A program made the translations under genes and the position numbers. Source: Caldifarciminota bacterium (GTDB taxonomy: Bacteria; Hydrothermota; Tepidihabitantia; Tepidihabitantales; CAIPLT01). Taken from it: a stretch of DNA of 14,464 nt. Shown piece by piece: positions 6,206-13,648 of the stretch. The stretch covers positions 1 to 14,464 of the forward strand of contig JANXBB010000024.1 of assembly GCA_025061975.1 (NCBI GenBank). Direction: 5' to 3'. How positions within the stretch are numbered: position 1 is the stretch's first letter; each line of letters begins with the position of its first letter. Below the pieces are notes generated by a model. It was not told the DNA's origin. It was given only the letters and a program-made list of their open reading frames with translations, and ran no database searches.

Positions 6206-8250
6206 GGAAAATACTTGGGAATTAATTCTTGGGGTATTTTTTCATAATGTGAGAATTGCATTGAATAAGAGGCTCGGCCCTGAGACAAAGATCTAATAAC
6301 TGTTGCGTATCCAAAGGTTTCAACTAAAGGAATTAATCCATATAGAATTTTATGGCCCTTTACCGATTCTAACTTGACTATTTTCCCCCGCCGAGCATTA
6401 AAATCAGCGATAATTGCTCCAACATATTGCTCAGGTGAGACAATTTCAATGTCCATAATTGGTTCAAGCAAAGTTGGTTCAGCTTTAAAAAACGCTTCGC
6501 GAAATGCTGTGATAGCAGCAACACGGAAAGCTAAGTCTGAAGAATCTACTTCATGCCACTCTCCGTCGACGATTTCCACCTCAATATTAGTAATCGGATA
6601 ACCGGCTAACTGGCCAGTGTCAATGCACTCTTGAATGCCTTGCTTTATTGCGGGAATAAACTCTTTGGGAATTTTATCTTCTTTAATATTTTCAATAATA
6701 AAAATACCACTTCGAGCCGGCTGCAATTTTAAAGTGACAACGCCAAATTGTCCCCGACCTCCGGTTTGTTTAATAAATCGTCCTTCAGCAACAGCTTCTT
6801 TAGTAATGGTTTCTCGATAAGAGACTTGGGGTTTACCGGTATGGGTTCGAACTCCGTACTCCCGCCCAAGACGATCGACAATTATTTCTAAATGGAGTTC
6901 TCCCATACCACCAATAATTAATTCACCGGTTTCGGGATTGTTTTTAACAACAAATGTTGGATCCTCAATTTGCAAGGCGTTTAATGCGCTTAATAACTTG
7001 CTTTCTTCAGCGCGAGTAGCAGGTTCGACGGACATAAAAACCACAGGATCAGGAAATGTTATTGGTTCGAAAGCTATAGGGTGCAAAATATTGCTTAATG
7101 AATAACCAGTTTTAACGTTTTTTAGACCCACTACAGTGCCAATTTCGCCTGCCGAAAGGCTTTCAACTTCTTCTTTCTGATTAGCATGCATCAAATATAG
7201 CCTCATAATTCGGGTTTTTTCCATCGTGGGGACAACTAAAACTTGACTACCTTTTTCGATTTTTCCGGAATACACTCGAATATAAGATAAAAAGCCTTGA
7301 TGGGGATCATTAGCAATTTTGAATATTAATGCGGCAAAAGGAGCTTTAGGATCATGGGGTCGGGTTTCCGGTAAGTTGGTTTTAGGATTGATTCCCTGAA
7401 TTGGGGGTACTTCGCTGGGTGAAGGTAAAAAATCGACAACGGCGTCGATTAATTTTTGCACTCCTTTATTTTTATAAGCACTTCCGCATAGTGTGGGAAC
7501 TAATTTTAATTCTAATGTTGCTTTACGAATTGCTTTAATTAAATCCTCGGGAACGATTTTTTCTCCAAGACAATATTTTTCTAAAATATTTTCGTCATAG
7601 TGGCTTAAAATATCAATCATCTTTTCTCGGTATTCTTGAGCCAATGCTTTTAGCTCGTCAGGGATTTCTGTTTCGTAATATTCAGTGCCAAGTGTTTCGT
7701 CTTTCCAAATTACAGCTTTTTCTTTGATTAAATCGATTACTCCTCTAAAATTATCTTCGGATCCTAAGGGTAATTGAATTGGCAGAGGCGGTATACTGAG
7801 TTTTTCCTCCATCATTTTAATAACTCTAAAGAAATCAGCTCCGACTCGATCTAGTTTATTAACAAAAGCAACTCTAGGTACTTTATACCGATCAGCCTGA
7901 CGCCAAACCGTTTCTGATTGAGGTTCTACTCCACCAACACCACAAAAGATAATTATCACACCGTCTAAAACTTTTAATGAGCGCTCAACTTCAATAGTAA
8001 AGTCTACATGGCCCGGAGTGTCGATAATGTTAATTCGATACCCTCGCCAATAGCAAGTAGTCGCTGCTGCTGTAATCGTAATTCCTCGTTCGCGTTCTTG
8101 TTGCATCCAATCCATTGTAGTTGAACCTTCATCGACTTCGCCAATCCGATGGATTCGGCCGGTGTAATATAATATCCGTTCCGTAGTAGTGGTTTTACCA
8201 GCATCAATATGGGCTGCAAGGCCAATATTACGAATTTTCGATAAATCCAT
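6160..8250 (-). CDS. fusA: Translation elongation factor G (EF-G)
   Basis: A 696-aa GTPase that drives tRNA-mRNA translocation or, for some paralogues, ribosome recycling. G motifs are intact: AHIDAGKT (13-20), RGITI (55-59), DTPGH (77-81), NKLD (131-134), GSA (256-258). Domain II follows at about 305-400, III to about 480, IV with QTGGRGQFG near 500 and YHEVDSS-type [13 protein letters not shown], and V with [27 protein letters not shown] and [29 protein letters not shown] tail of about 20 residues ([18 protein letters not shown]) extends beyond the usual end. It is not in an rpsL-rpsG-fusA-tuf operon but stands alone, so it may be a second EF-G; this is unproven. No SD precedes the ATG at 8250. 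The promoter places transcription start at or one base before that ATG, so the mRNA is probably leaderless. Confidence 0.95.
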   Translation of the reverse strand: MDLSKIRNIGLAAHIDAGKTTTTERILYYTGRIHRIGEVDEGSTTMDWMQQERERGITITAAATTCYWRGYRINIIDTPGHVDFTIEVERSLKVLDGVIIIFCGVGGVEPQSETVWRQADRYKVPRVAFVNKLDRVGADFFRVIKMMEEKLSIPPLPIQLPLGSEDNFRGVIDLIKEKAVIWKDETLGTEYYETEIPDELKALAQEYREKMIDILSHYDENILEKYCLGEKIVPEDLIKAIRKATLELKLVPTLCGSAYKNKGVQKLIDAVVDFLPSPSEVPPIQGINPKTNLPETRPHDPKAPFAALIFKIANDPHQGFLSYIRVYSGKIEKGSQVLVVPTMEKTRIMRLYLMHANQKEEVESLSAGEIGTVVGLKNVKTGYSLSNILHPIAFEPITFPDPVVFMSVEPATRAEESKLLSALNALQIEDPTFVVKNNPETGELIIGGMGELHLEIIVDRLGREYGVRTHTGKPQVSYRETITKEAVAEGRFIKQTGGRGQFGVVTLKLQPARSGIFIIENIKEDKIPKEFIPAIKQGIQECIDTGQLAGYPITNIEVEIVDGEWHEVDSSDLAFRVAAITAFREAFFKAEPTLLEPIMDIEIVSPEQYVGAIIADFNARRGKIVKLESVKGHKILYGLIPLVETFGYATVIRSLSQGRASYSMQFSHYEKIPQELIPKYFPYLSIKFSPEAGTVL
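6208..6240 (+). terminator. Possible AT-rich terminator of the transporter gene, inside the fusA coding region
   Basis: On the plus strand, AAAATAC (6208-6214) pairs with GTATTTT (6234-6240), with GAATTAATTC between, followed by two more T's. It begins 3 bases after the transporter stop, where a terminator is expected. The stem is weak, being mostly A-T, and it also encodes EF-G residues on the other strand. Confidence 0.35.
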
Positions 8251-8257
8251 AATTTAT

Positions 8258-8286
8258 ATAATATCAACCAATAGATATTTAGTCAA
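8258..8286 (-). promoter_or_regulatory. Promoter of fusA, predicted leaderless
   Basis: On the minus strand, TTGACT (8281-8286), a 17-base spacer and TATTAT (8258-8263). Seven bases (ATAAATT) separate the -10 box from the ATG, so the expected start of transcription is 8251 or the A of the ATG at 8250. Confidence 0.72.
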
Positions 8287-8299
8287 CCTTAAATTACCA

Positions 8300-8328
8300 T
8301 TGACAAAAAATATTTTTTGAATTAACTT
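8300..8328 (+). promoter_or_regulatory. Promoter of rmuC, predicted leaderless
   Basis: TTGACA (8300-8305), a 17-base spacer and TAACTT (8323-8328), which keeps the key TA...T positions. Six bases follow before the ATG at 8335, so transcription is expected to start on that A. The -35 boxes of this promoter and the fusA promoter are 13 bases apart, back to back. Confidence 0.65.
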
Positions 8329-8334
8329 TAATGT

Positions 8335-9426
8335 ATGATTTTTATTAACATTGCATTATTAATAATAATTATTGGGCTAGCTATTTATATTGTTATCCAA
8401 AGGTCCAAAAGTAATGTATTAAATGAGAATATTTCATTACTACAGCAGCGACTTGATAACTTACATGCTCAGAATACAGAAACTTTTTTTCGTCAACAAG
8501 AATTTTTAAGTAACCAACTTAATCAAATTACCAATCAAATTACTGAACAACTTAATTTCATAAATAAGCAATTGACTAATACCACAGGGCAGATTGGTAT
8601 TCGATTAGATAAAGCAGCAACGGTTATTGCTGATGTGAGCAAAGGATTGGGGAGTTTGTCTGAGGCTTCAAGGCAAATTTTAGAGATCGGTAAAGACCTC
8701 TCAAAGCTTCAAGAGATTCTTAGGGCTCCTAAACAACGAGGACTTTTGGGCGAGTTTTTCTTAGAAGATCTTTTGCGACAGATTCTTCCGCACGAATATT
8801 ACGAAGTTCAATATAAATTTAAAAATGGCAATAAAGTAGATGCGATAATAAAATTAGGCCCAAACCTCGTTCCTATAGATGCTAAATTTCCATTAGATGA
8901 GTTTGCTCGAATGTGCGAAACAGTATCTACCGAAGAGCGGCGAAAACACCGCAGAGAATTTTTAAGAACTGTAAAAAATCATATAGATGATATTGCTTTA
9001 AAATATATTCAACCCAACGAAGGGACTTACGATTTTGCTATGATGTATATTCCAGCGGAAAATGTATATTATGAAATAATTATCAAAGAAGATCCCGAGG
9101 AAGAAAGTATTCAGAAATACGCTTTGGCTAAAAAAGTAATACCGGTTTCGCCTAATAGTATTTATGCTTATCTGCAAGCAATAATACTCGGTTTACGAGG
9201 TTTAAGAATTGAGCAAAGCGCTCAAAAAATTTTAGCTGCGCTACAAAAGCTCACTAACGATTTTAACGAGTTTAAAGAGGAATTCCGAATTTTAGGAACT
9301 CATATAAGAAATGCTCAAACCAAATTCGGCGAAGCAGAGAAGAGTTTAATCAATTTTGAGCAAAAATTGATTAGCGTTGAAAATATTGAGCGCGAAAACA
9401 TAATTAACAAGTTGGAAGATAAATAG
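8335..9426 (+). CDS. rmuC: RmuC family protein (DNA recombination, nuclease-fold)
   Basis: A 363-aa protein with an N-terminal membrane anchor (residues 3-21), a long coiled-coil-like Gln/Asn-rich stretch (about 28-130) and the RmuC domain (about 131-335). The nuclease-like core shows RGLLGEFFLEDLL with Glu140, NKVDAIIKLG with Asp169 and LVPIDAKFPLDEF with Asp182-Ala-Lys184, as expected for the PD-(D/E)xK-type RmuC fold. Later conserved pieces are YDFAMMYIPAENVYYEII and VIPVSPNSIYAYLQAI. E. coli RmuC limits inversions at short repeats; its biochemical activity is not well established. No SD is present and the promoter points to a leaderless mRNA starting at 8335. An overlapping ATG at 8331 leads to a stop after a few codons and is not used. 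Confidence 0.9.
   Translation: MIFINIALLIIIIGLAIYIVIQRSKSNVLNENISLLQQRLDNLHAQNTETFFRQQEFLSNQLNQITNQITEQLNFINKQLTNTTGQIGIRLDKAATVIADVSKGLGSLSEASRQILEIGKDLSKLQEILRAPKQRGLLGEFFLEDLLRQILPHEYYEVQYKFKNGNKVDAIIKLGPNLVPIDAKFPLDEFARMCETVSTEERRKHRREFLRTVKNHIDDIALKYIQPNEGTYDFAMMYIPAENVYYEIIIKEDPEEESIQKYALAKKVIPVSPNSIYAYLQAIILGLRGLRIEQSAQKILAALQKLTNDFNEFKEEFRILGTHIRNAQTKFGEAEKSLINFEQKLISVENIERENIINKLEDK
9377..9404 (+). promoter_or_regulatory. Weak candidate promoter for the 9519 gene within the end of rmuC
   Basis: TTGAAA (9377-9382), a 16-base spacer and CATAAT (9399-9404). It would give a leader of roughly 108 bases containing the hairpin at 9458-9494. No better promoter was seen between the hairpin and the 9519 start, where only 24 bases remain. 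Confidence 0.3.
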
Positions 9427-9457
9427 CTTTAATTAACGAACTTAAGGATTTAAAGGC

Positions 9458-9494
9458 CTTTTTCTAAAGGATAAAGTTTTTCCATTAGAAAAAG
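9458..9494 (+). terminator. Hairpin after rmuC: candidate terminator or 5'-leader structure of the 9519 gene
   Basis: CTTTTTCTAA (9458-9467) pairs perfectly with TTAGAAAAAG (9485-9494). After one A-A mismatch, GGA (9469-9471) pairs with TCC (9481-9483), closing a 9-base loop. CTTTTATTT follows, giving a modest T-rich tail. It lies 32 bases after the rmuC stop and 24 bases before the next ATG, so it may terminate rmuC or control readthrough into the large secreted protein. Confidence 0.5.
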
Positions 9495-9507
9495 CTTTTA
9501 TTTCCAG

Positions 9508-9514
9508 AAAGGAG
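9508..9514 (+). promoter_or_regulatory. Ribosome binding site of the large secreted protein
   Basis: AAAGGAG, 4 bases before the ATG at 9519. It supports that start, and unlike rmuC and rpmA this gene uses SD-led initiation. Confidence 0.8.
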
Positions 9515-9518
9515 CAAA

Positions 9519-12500
9519 ATGAAACATTTAAAAGCAATTATTTTGTGCTCACTAAACGTACTTTTAGCGATAAATTTAAATGAAAGTTTTTCAAGCAGAA
9601 GATTTCCGCCTCTTGGCTGGTGTGTTATAAACAATGATGGCGGGGCTCAAACTTGGGGGCGAGATAGTACTAACTATCGGAGTGCACCGGGTGCAACATC
9701 TTCACGATATGAATCTTTCACATTACGGAATAATGATTGGTTAATTACACCGAAATTGTATTGTTATGAGAACACACCTGATACTTTAAAATTTTGGTAT
9801 AAAAAAACCGGTGGTGGAAATTCTGAAAGTTTAGAGGTTTGGCTATCAATTACAAGTAACGATACTGATAATTTTACAATATTACTCTGGGGAAAGAAAT
9901 TTTCAAATATCAGTTATCAACAAAATAAAATTCCTTTAGACAATTTTGATGGCGAAGACGTTTATATAGCATTTGTAAATAAGGGCTTATATGGTTCTAG
10001 ATTGTGCATCGATGACATCTCCGGGCCTGAAATGATTGAGATCAAAGATGTTGCGATTGAATCCATAATTACCCCAATTTTATATATAATGAGACCTGTA
10101 GGCGGAGGCTTTATTCCCAGGGCGATAGTTAAAAATTACAGTAACGTTACTCAATACAATTTTCCTGTAGCATGTTCAATCTTTCAAGGTCATTCAGTGA
10201 TATATTCAAGTGATAAAATTGTTGATAGTTTGAAAGTTGATAGTTCAATGGTGGTTAATTTTGAGTTGTTTGTACCTAGTAGCCCAGGACGATGTTCAAT
10301 TAAAATATCTTCTGGGTTAATTGGCGATAGTAATCCAACAAATGATTCCAAAGTCCAAATTACAGTGCTTATTAGTGGCCGATATACTGGTGGGCCAGAT
10401 GATGGTCATTATTATTGGATTGATTCCGATACAACAGGAGGTCCAATTTATAATTGGTACGACATTTCACTTGACGGAAGCGCGCTTCCCGTTGGTGATG
10501 CAATGATAGCCGGTCCGATTCCCATCGGATTTCCATTTAATTTTTATGGAGAATCCCAAGAAGAATTTTGGTATTCTACAAACGGATTTATTACTTTTGA
10601 CGAAATTTCCTTATCGTACAATACTAATAACCCAATCCCCAATGAAAATTTTCCTAATGGTATTCTGGCACCATTTTGGGATAACTTGTACACTTATGAT
10701 GCTCGGTATAAACGATTAGGTGTGTTTCCTAATCGTTATTTAATTGTTCAATGGAAAGCTCAGACTTACCGTCAAGGTCTTTTTCGTGATACTGTCATTT
10801 TTCAACTAATTTTACATGAAAACGGCGATATAATTTATCAATATAACTATACCTCTAATCAACCGATAGCTAAAGGCGAATCAGTAACTGTAGGGATTGA
10901 AAGTCCGTTGGGCAATGTAGGATTATCATATTTATACAACGGCACCCCTCAAGGGAACTTACTGTCATCAGGGCGGGCCATTCGGTTTTATCGTGACTGT
11001 CACGATGTCAGTTTGGATAGTATTTTAATTTCAGAGGTTGCCGTTAACGAAACAATTCTACCAACAGTGTTGGTAAGGAATCGAGGAACTTACGAAGAAA
11101 GTTTTAAAGTCAAGTTTGGAATTTATGACAACCAAAATATGATTTACGAAGATAGTGCTGATGTTTATGCATTATTACCCACAGGGATTCAAAATGTAAG
11201 CTTTAGACCTTGGGTTTGTAGTCAAATAAGCACATATACACAAAAAAGCTGGATAATTTTACCATCAGATATAAATCATCAAAATGACACCTGTTGTCAA
11301 ATTCTTGATGTGACATTTTCTGCACCGGTACTTTTGCACCCACGAAATGGAACTGTTACTAACAATAATAATATCTTTTTTGACTGGACTAGTGTTAATA
11401 ATTGTTCGAGATATAACTTTGTCGTTAATAATTTAGATACTGTTGTGAGCTTTTCGCAATTAGGTCCGCTAACATTAAACGAAGGTAGTTACAACTGGCG
11501 GGTACGAGCCGGAAATCAAGTCAAGTGGGGAAAATGGAGTCCTTCTTATTCTTTTTATATTGATCGAACCCCGCCTCAGATCCCGATACTTGTTACTCCA
11601 CTTGACAATTGTACATTAAATACTTCCCGTCCGGTTTTTATTTGGCGAAGCCAGAATGAACCTTTAAATTATGAGCTCTTAATTTATAATTTAACCGATA
11701 CAATTGTAGCTCAGATATCTAATGATACTTTTTATAGTCTTAATCAAGGACTTACAAACGGCAGGTATTTCTGGAAATTAAGAGCCCAAGATTTAGCGGG
11801 CAACTGGTCAGCTTATTCTTCAACTTTTACGTTTTATATCAAGGTAATCTACTGGCATCAAAATGCCAATATTTTGGCTTTGCCGAGTAATAAACCGGTA
11901 GGAGATGGTGGTGCTATAACAGCAGTTGGAAACAAAATTTATGCACTTAAGGGGAATAATACTAGAGATTTTTATGTATATGATATTAGCGTTGGAAATT
12001 GGGATATCCTTCCCGAAGTACCGTATTCCAATGAAGGGGTAAAAAAGAATGTAAAAGTTGGTGGAGCAATTGTATCTGGTGAGAATAAAATATATCTCAT
12101 TAAAGGAAATGCAACAAAAGAATTTTGGGCGTTTGATTTAGCAACTGATTCCTGGAACAATAAATTGCCGATCCCTTCTTTTAGGAATTTGCGCGCCGGT
12201 TCTGCGCTTACTTATTACGATGGAGTTGTTTATGTTCTTGTAGGGAGTGATAATAGATTCGAATTCTACAAGTATCAAATAAATGAAGACCGTTGGGAAT
12301 CATTAGCAAGAGCTCCGTCCGGGCCGAACAATCAACTGTTTCGCAGTGGTTCTTGTATATGTTACGGTGGAGCAGGAAAAATCTATGCTCTCAAAGGGAG
12401 CAAAGGAAATGAATTTTATGTTTATGATATCTTAACCAACGAATGGATGGGAAGAAAAAATTTACCGTTGGTTCATCCTCAGATCCGAAAAGCTAAATAC

Positions 12501-12986
12501 GTACGTGCTGGAGGTGCAATTACTTATGACGGGAACAACTTTATTTATGCAATTAAAGGAGGACGATCAAACGAGTTTTGGCGTTATGATATCCTTAATG
12601 ACTCCTGGTATCCGCTAGAAACAATCCCACGTCTTAATAAAACAAAAAGCTATCTTGGCGGTGGTGCAAGCATGACATTTGCTCAAGGTAAAATCTGGCT
12701 TCTTAAAGGCAATAAAACCTTAGAATTCTGGAGATATGAAGGGGGTGAGGATAAATCTAATTTCGGGTTAAATGTTGACGAACCGGATATCTTTTTGCCA
12801 GTTAGGTGGTGCAGTAAAATTATTCAAACCGAGAAGGTTACTCTTTATGGGAAAAGCAACTCAGCTTTGAGGCGATTAAAGATTTACAATGTTAATGGTC
12901 AACTTATTAAAGAAATCAATGCGGAGAGCAGAGAAAATGCCAATTTCAGCCTACCCAAAGGAGTTTATTTTATAGTAGCTGAATAA
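9519..12986 (+). CDS. Large secreted multidomain protein: adhesin-like domain, Ig-like domains, six-bladed Kelch propeller, T9SS-type C-terminal domain
   Basis: The 1155-aa product starts with a signal peptide (MKHLKAIILCSLNVLLAINL). Domains in order: a cleaved-adhesin/choice-of-anchor-J-like jelly-roll (about 22-170; FPPLGWCVINNDGG, NNDWLITPKL); a CARDB-like Ig domain (175-285); a domain with PIGFPFNFYGE, YSTNGFITF and GILAPFWDN (290-492) common in FCB-type secreted proteins; a second CARDB-like domain (495-600); two fibronectin/Ig-like domains (602-682, 685-774) with YNWRVRA and YFWKLRA; a Kelch propeller (779-1075); and a C-terminal sorting-like domain (1082-1155; LRRLKIYNVNGQLIKEI, LPKGVYFI). 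The stop falls right after GVYFIVAE, just before the usual last strand, and the frame continues after the stop. The protein is probably exported and perhaps surface-bound through a type IX-like pathway, but no T9SS gene is in the window. The ligand is unknown. Confidence 0.87.
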   Translation: MKHLKAIILCSLNVLLAINLNESFSSRRFPPLGWCVINNDGGAQTWGRDSTNYRSAPGATSSRYESFTLRNNDWLITPKLYCYENTPDTLKFWYKKTGGGNSESLEVWLSITSNDTDNFTILLWGKKFSNISYQQNKIPLDNFDGEDVYIAFVNKGLYGSRLCIDDISGPEMIEIKDVAIESIITPILYIMRPVGGGFIPRAIVKNYSNVTQYNFPVACSIFQGHSVIYSSDKIVDSLKVDSSMVVNFELFVPSSPGRCSIKISSGLIGDSNPTNDSKVQITVLISGRYTGGPDDGHYYWIDSDTTGGPIYNWYDISLDGSALPVGDAMIAGPIPIGFPFNFYGESQEEFWYSTNGFITFDEISLSYNTNNPIPNENFPNGILAPFWDNLYTYDARYKRLGVFPNRYLIVQWKAQTYRQGLFRDTVIFQLILHENGDIIYQYNYTSNQPIAKGESVTVGIESPLGNVGLSYLYNGTPQGNLLSSGRAIRFYRDCHDVSLDSILISEVAVNETILPTVLVRNRGTYEESFKVKFGIYDNQNMIYEDSADVYALLPTGIQNVSFRPWVCSQISTYTQKSWIILPSDINHQNDTCCQILDVTFSAPVLLHPRNGTVTNNNNIFFDWTSVNNCSRYNFVVNNLDTVVSFSQLGPLTLNEGSYNWRVRAGNQVKWGKWSPSYSFYIDRTPPQIPILVTPLDNCTLNTSRPVFIWRSQNEPLNYELLIYNLTDTIVAQISNDTFYSLNQGLTNGRYFWKLRAQDLAGNWSAYSSTFTFYIKVIYWHQNANILALPSNKPVGDGGAITAVGNKIYALKGNNTRDFYVYDISVGNWDILPEVPYSNEGVKKNVKVGGAIVSGENKIYLIKGNATKEFWAFDLATDSWNNKLPIPSFRNLRAGSALTYYDGVVYVLVGSDNRFEFYKYQINEDRWESLARAPSGPNNQLFRSGSCICYGGAGKIYALKGSKGNEFYVYDILTNEWMGRKNLPLVHPQIRKAKYVRAGGAITYDGNNFIYAIKGGRSNEFWRYDILNDSWYPLETIPRLNKTKSYLGGGASMTFAQGKIWLLKGNKTLEFWRYEGGEDKSNFGLNVDEPDIFLPVRWCSKIIQTEKVTLYGKSNSALRRLKIYNVNGQLIKEINAESRENANFSLPKGVYFIVAE
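11853..12743 (+). repeat. Six Kelch-type propeller repeats within the large secreted protein
   Basis: Each repeat has a core of the form 'IYALKGN..EF..YD....W..L..P'. Cores begin near residues 807, 858, 904, 954, 1008 and 1058. The sixth lacks its own W..LP strand, while the domain opens with one (WHQNANILALP, 779-789), so the ring likely closes by pairing the first strand with the last blade. The blades are clearly diverged at DNA level and are not recent duplications. Confidence 0.75.
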
Positions 12987-13349
12987 TTAAAGAACAGTGC
13001 TAAATTTATAGTAAAGTTTGAAAAGCTTTCATCATCGATGTTAATAACCGTGGGTAATTGAAAATTTAGTCCCAGGTGAACTTCGGGTAGGTGAAAGTTT
13101 AGGCAAATGGTCAGATATACAATTTAAAAGATGCTTTGCTACAAAATTCAATATAGGATGTTTAACATTGTTGTGTTTTCTTTTATGACGATGAGCAAAT
13201 CTTTTGTGATCTCATGTAAATTATCCTCCGGATTATATAGTTACTGTATATTCACTGTATATTCCGGGATATATTTTAACTTGTCAATTGAACTTATATC
13301 TGCGAGATGTTTGAGTTGTTGAACAGTTTTAAATATTAATATAAAAATC
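12987..13349 (+). other. 363-base region without a convincing gene, downstream of the large secreted protein
   Basis: The first 72 bases continue the frame of the preceding gene for 24 codons (LKNSAKFIVKFEKL...) up to a TGA at 13059-13061 and look like its former end. Beyond that I see only short frames. A 63-codon frame at 13131-13322 has no SD, no promoter and Cys/Ser/Phe-rich low-quality composition. An 11-base tandem duplication sits at 13243-13264. The rpmA promoter starts at 13350. Confidence 0.5.
13243..13264. repeat. Tandem 11-base direct repeat
   Basis: ACTGTATATTC occurs twice head to tail (13243-13253 and 13254-13264). It may be a simple duplication or a pair of operator-like sites about 90 bases upstream of the rpmA promoter. 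Confidence 0.6.
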
Positions 13350-13377
13350 TTGACAAAGGCCTAAAAGATTATATAAT
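13350..13377 (+). promoter_or_regulatory. Consensus promoter of rpmA, predicted leaderless
   Basis: TTGACA (13350-13355), a 16-base spacer and TATAAT (13372-13377): both hexamers are perfect. Six bases (TTACAT) separate the -10 box from the ATG at 13384, so transcription is expected to start on the A of the start codon. Confidence 0.82.
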
Positions 13378-13383
13378 TTACAT

Positions 13384-13641
13384 ATGGCGCATAAAAAGGG
13401 AGCAAGTTCGTCACGAAATGGCCGAGATAGTCCAGGCCAAAGGCTGGGGATAAAAGTCTTTGAAGGTCAAATAGTAAAACCAGGCAATATTATCGTGCGG
13501 CAACGCGGGACAAAGATTTATCCGGGCATAAATGTTGGTCGAGGTAAAGACGATACCTTATTTGCACTCTGTGCCGGCATTGTAAAATTTGAACGAATTT
13601 CTCGGGAAAAGAAAAAAGTTTCAGTCTATCCTCTAAATTAA
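13384..13641 (+). CDS. rpmA: Large-subunit ribosomal protein bL27
   Basis: An 85-aa protein of normal length and sequence for bL27: [24 protein letters not shown] at the N-terminus, then [15 protein letters not shown] and [11 protein letters not shown]. The N-terminal AHKKG tail, which reaches the peptidyl-transferase centre, begins directly after Met with no extension like the cleaved one in Firmicutes. The usual partner rplU (bL21) is not upstream, and obg is not downstream; the gene stands alone and converges on argF. There is no SD before the ATG. The perfect promoter ends 6 bases before it, pointing to a leaderless mRNA. Confidence 0.97.
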   Translation: MAHKKGASSSRNGRDSPGQRLGIKVFEGQIVKPGNIIVRQRGTKIYPGINVGRGKDDTLFALCAGIVKFERISREKKKVSVYPLN

Positions 13642-13648
13642 TTTAGAG
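13631..13648. terminator. 18-base perfect palindrome spanning the converging stops of rpmA and argF; possible bidirectional terminator
   Basis: CTCTAAATTAATTTAGAG is a perfect palindrome (7-base arms with a TTAA loop if folded). It contains the rpmA stop TAA (13639-13641) and the argF stop on the other strand (13643-13645). It is A-T rich and lacks a T-run, so classical termination is doubtful. Confidence 0.35.

Noticed and set aside
12984..12986. Recoding of the TAA as an amino acid (selenocysteine or pyrrolysine type)
   Set aside because: Those systems use TGA and TAG. A TAA here is better explained by mutation, sequence error or a true end.
13131..13322. 63-codon open frame on the plus strand between the secreted protein and rpmA
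   Set aside because: No SD, no promoter at a fitting distance, composition unlike the real proteins here (many Cys/Ser/Phe) and no recognisable similarity.
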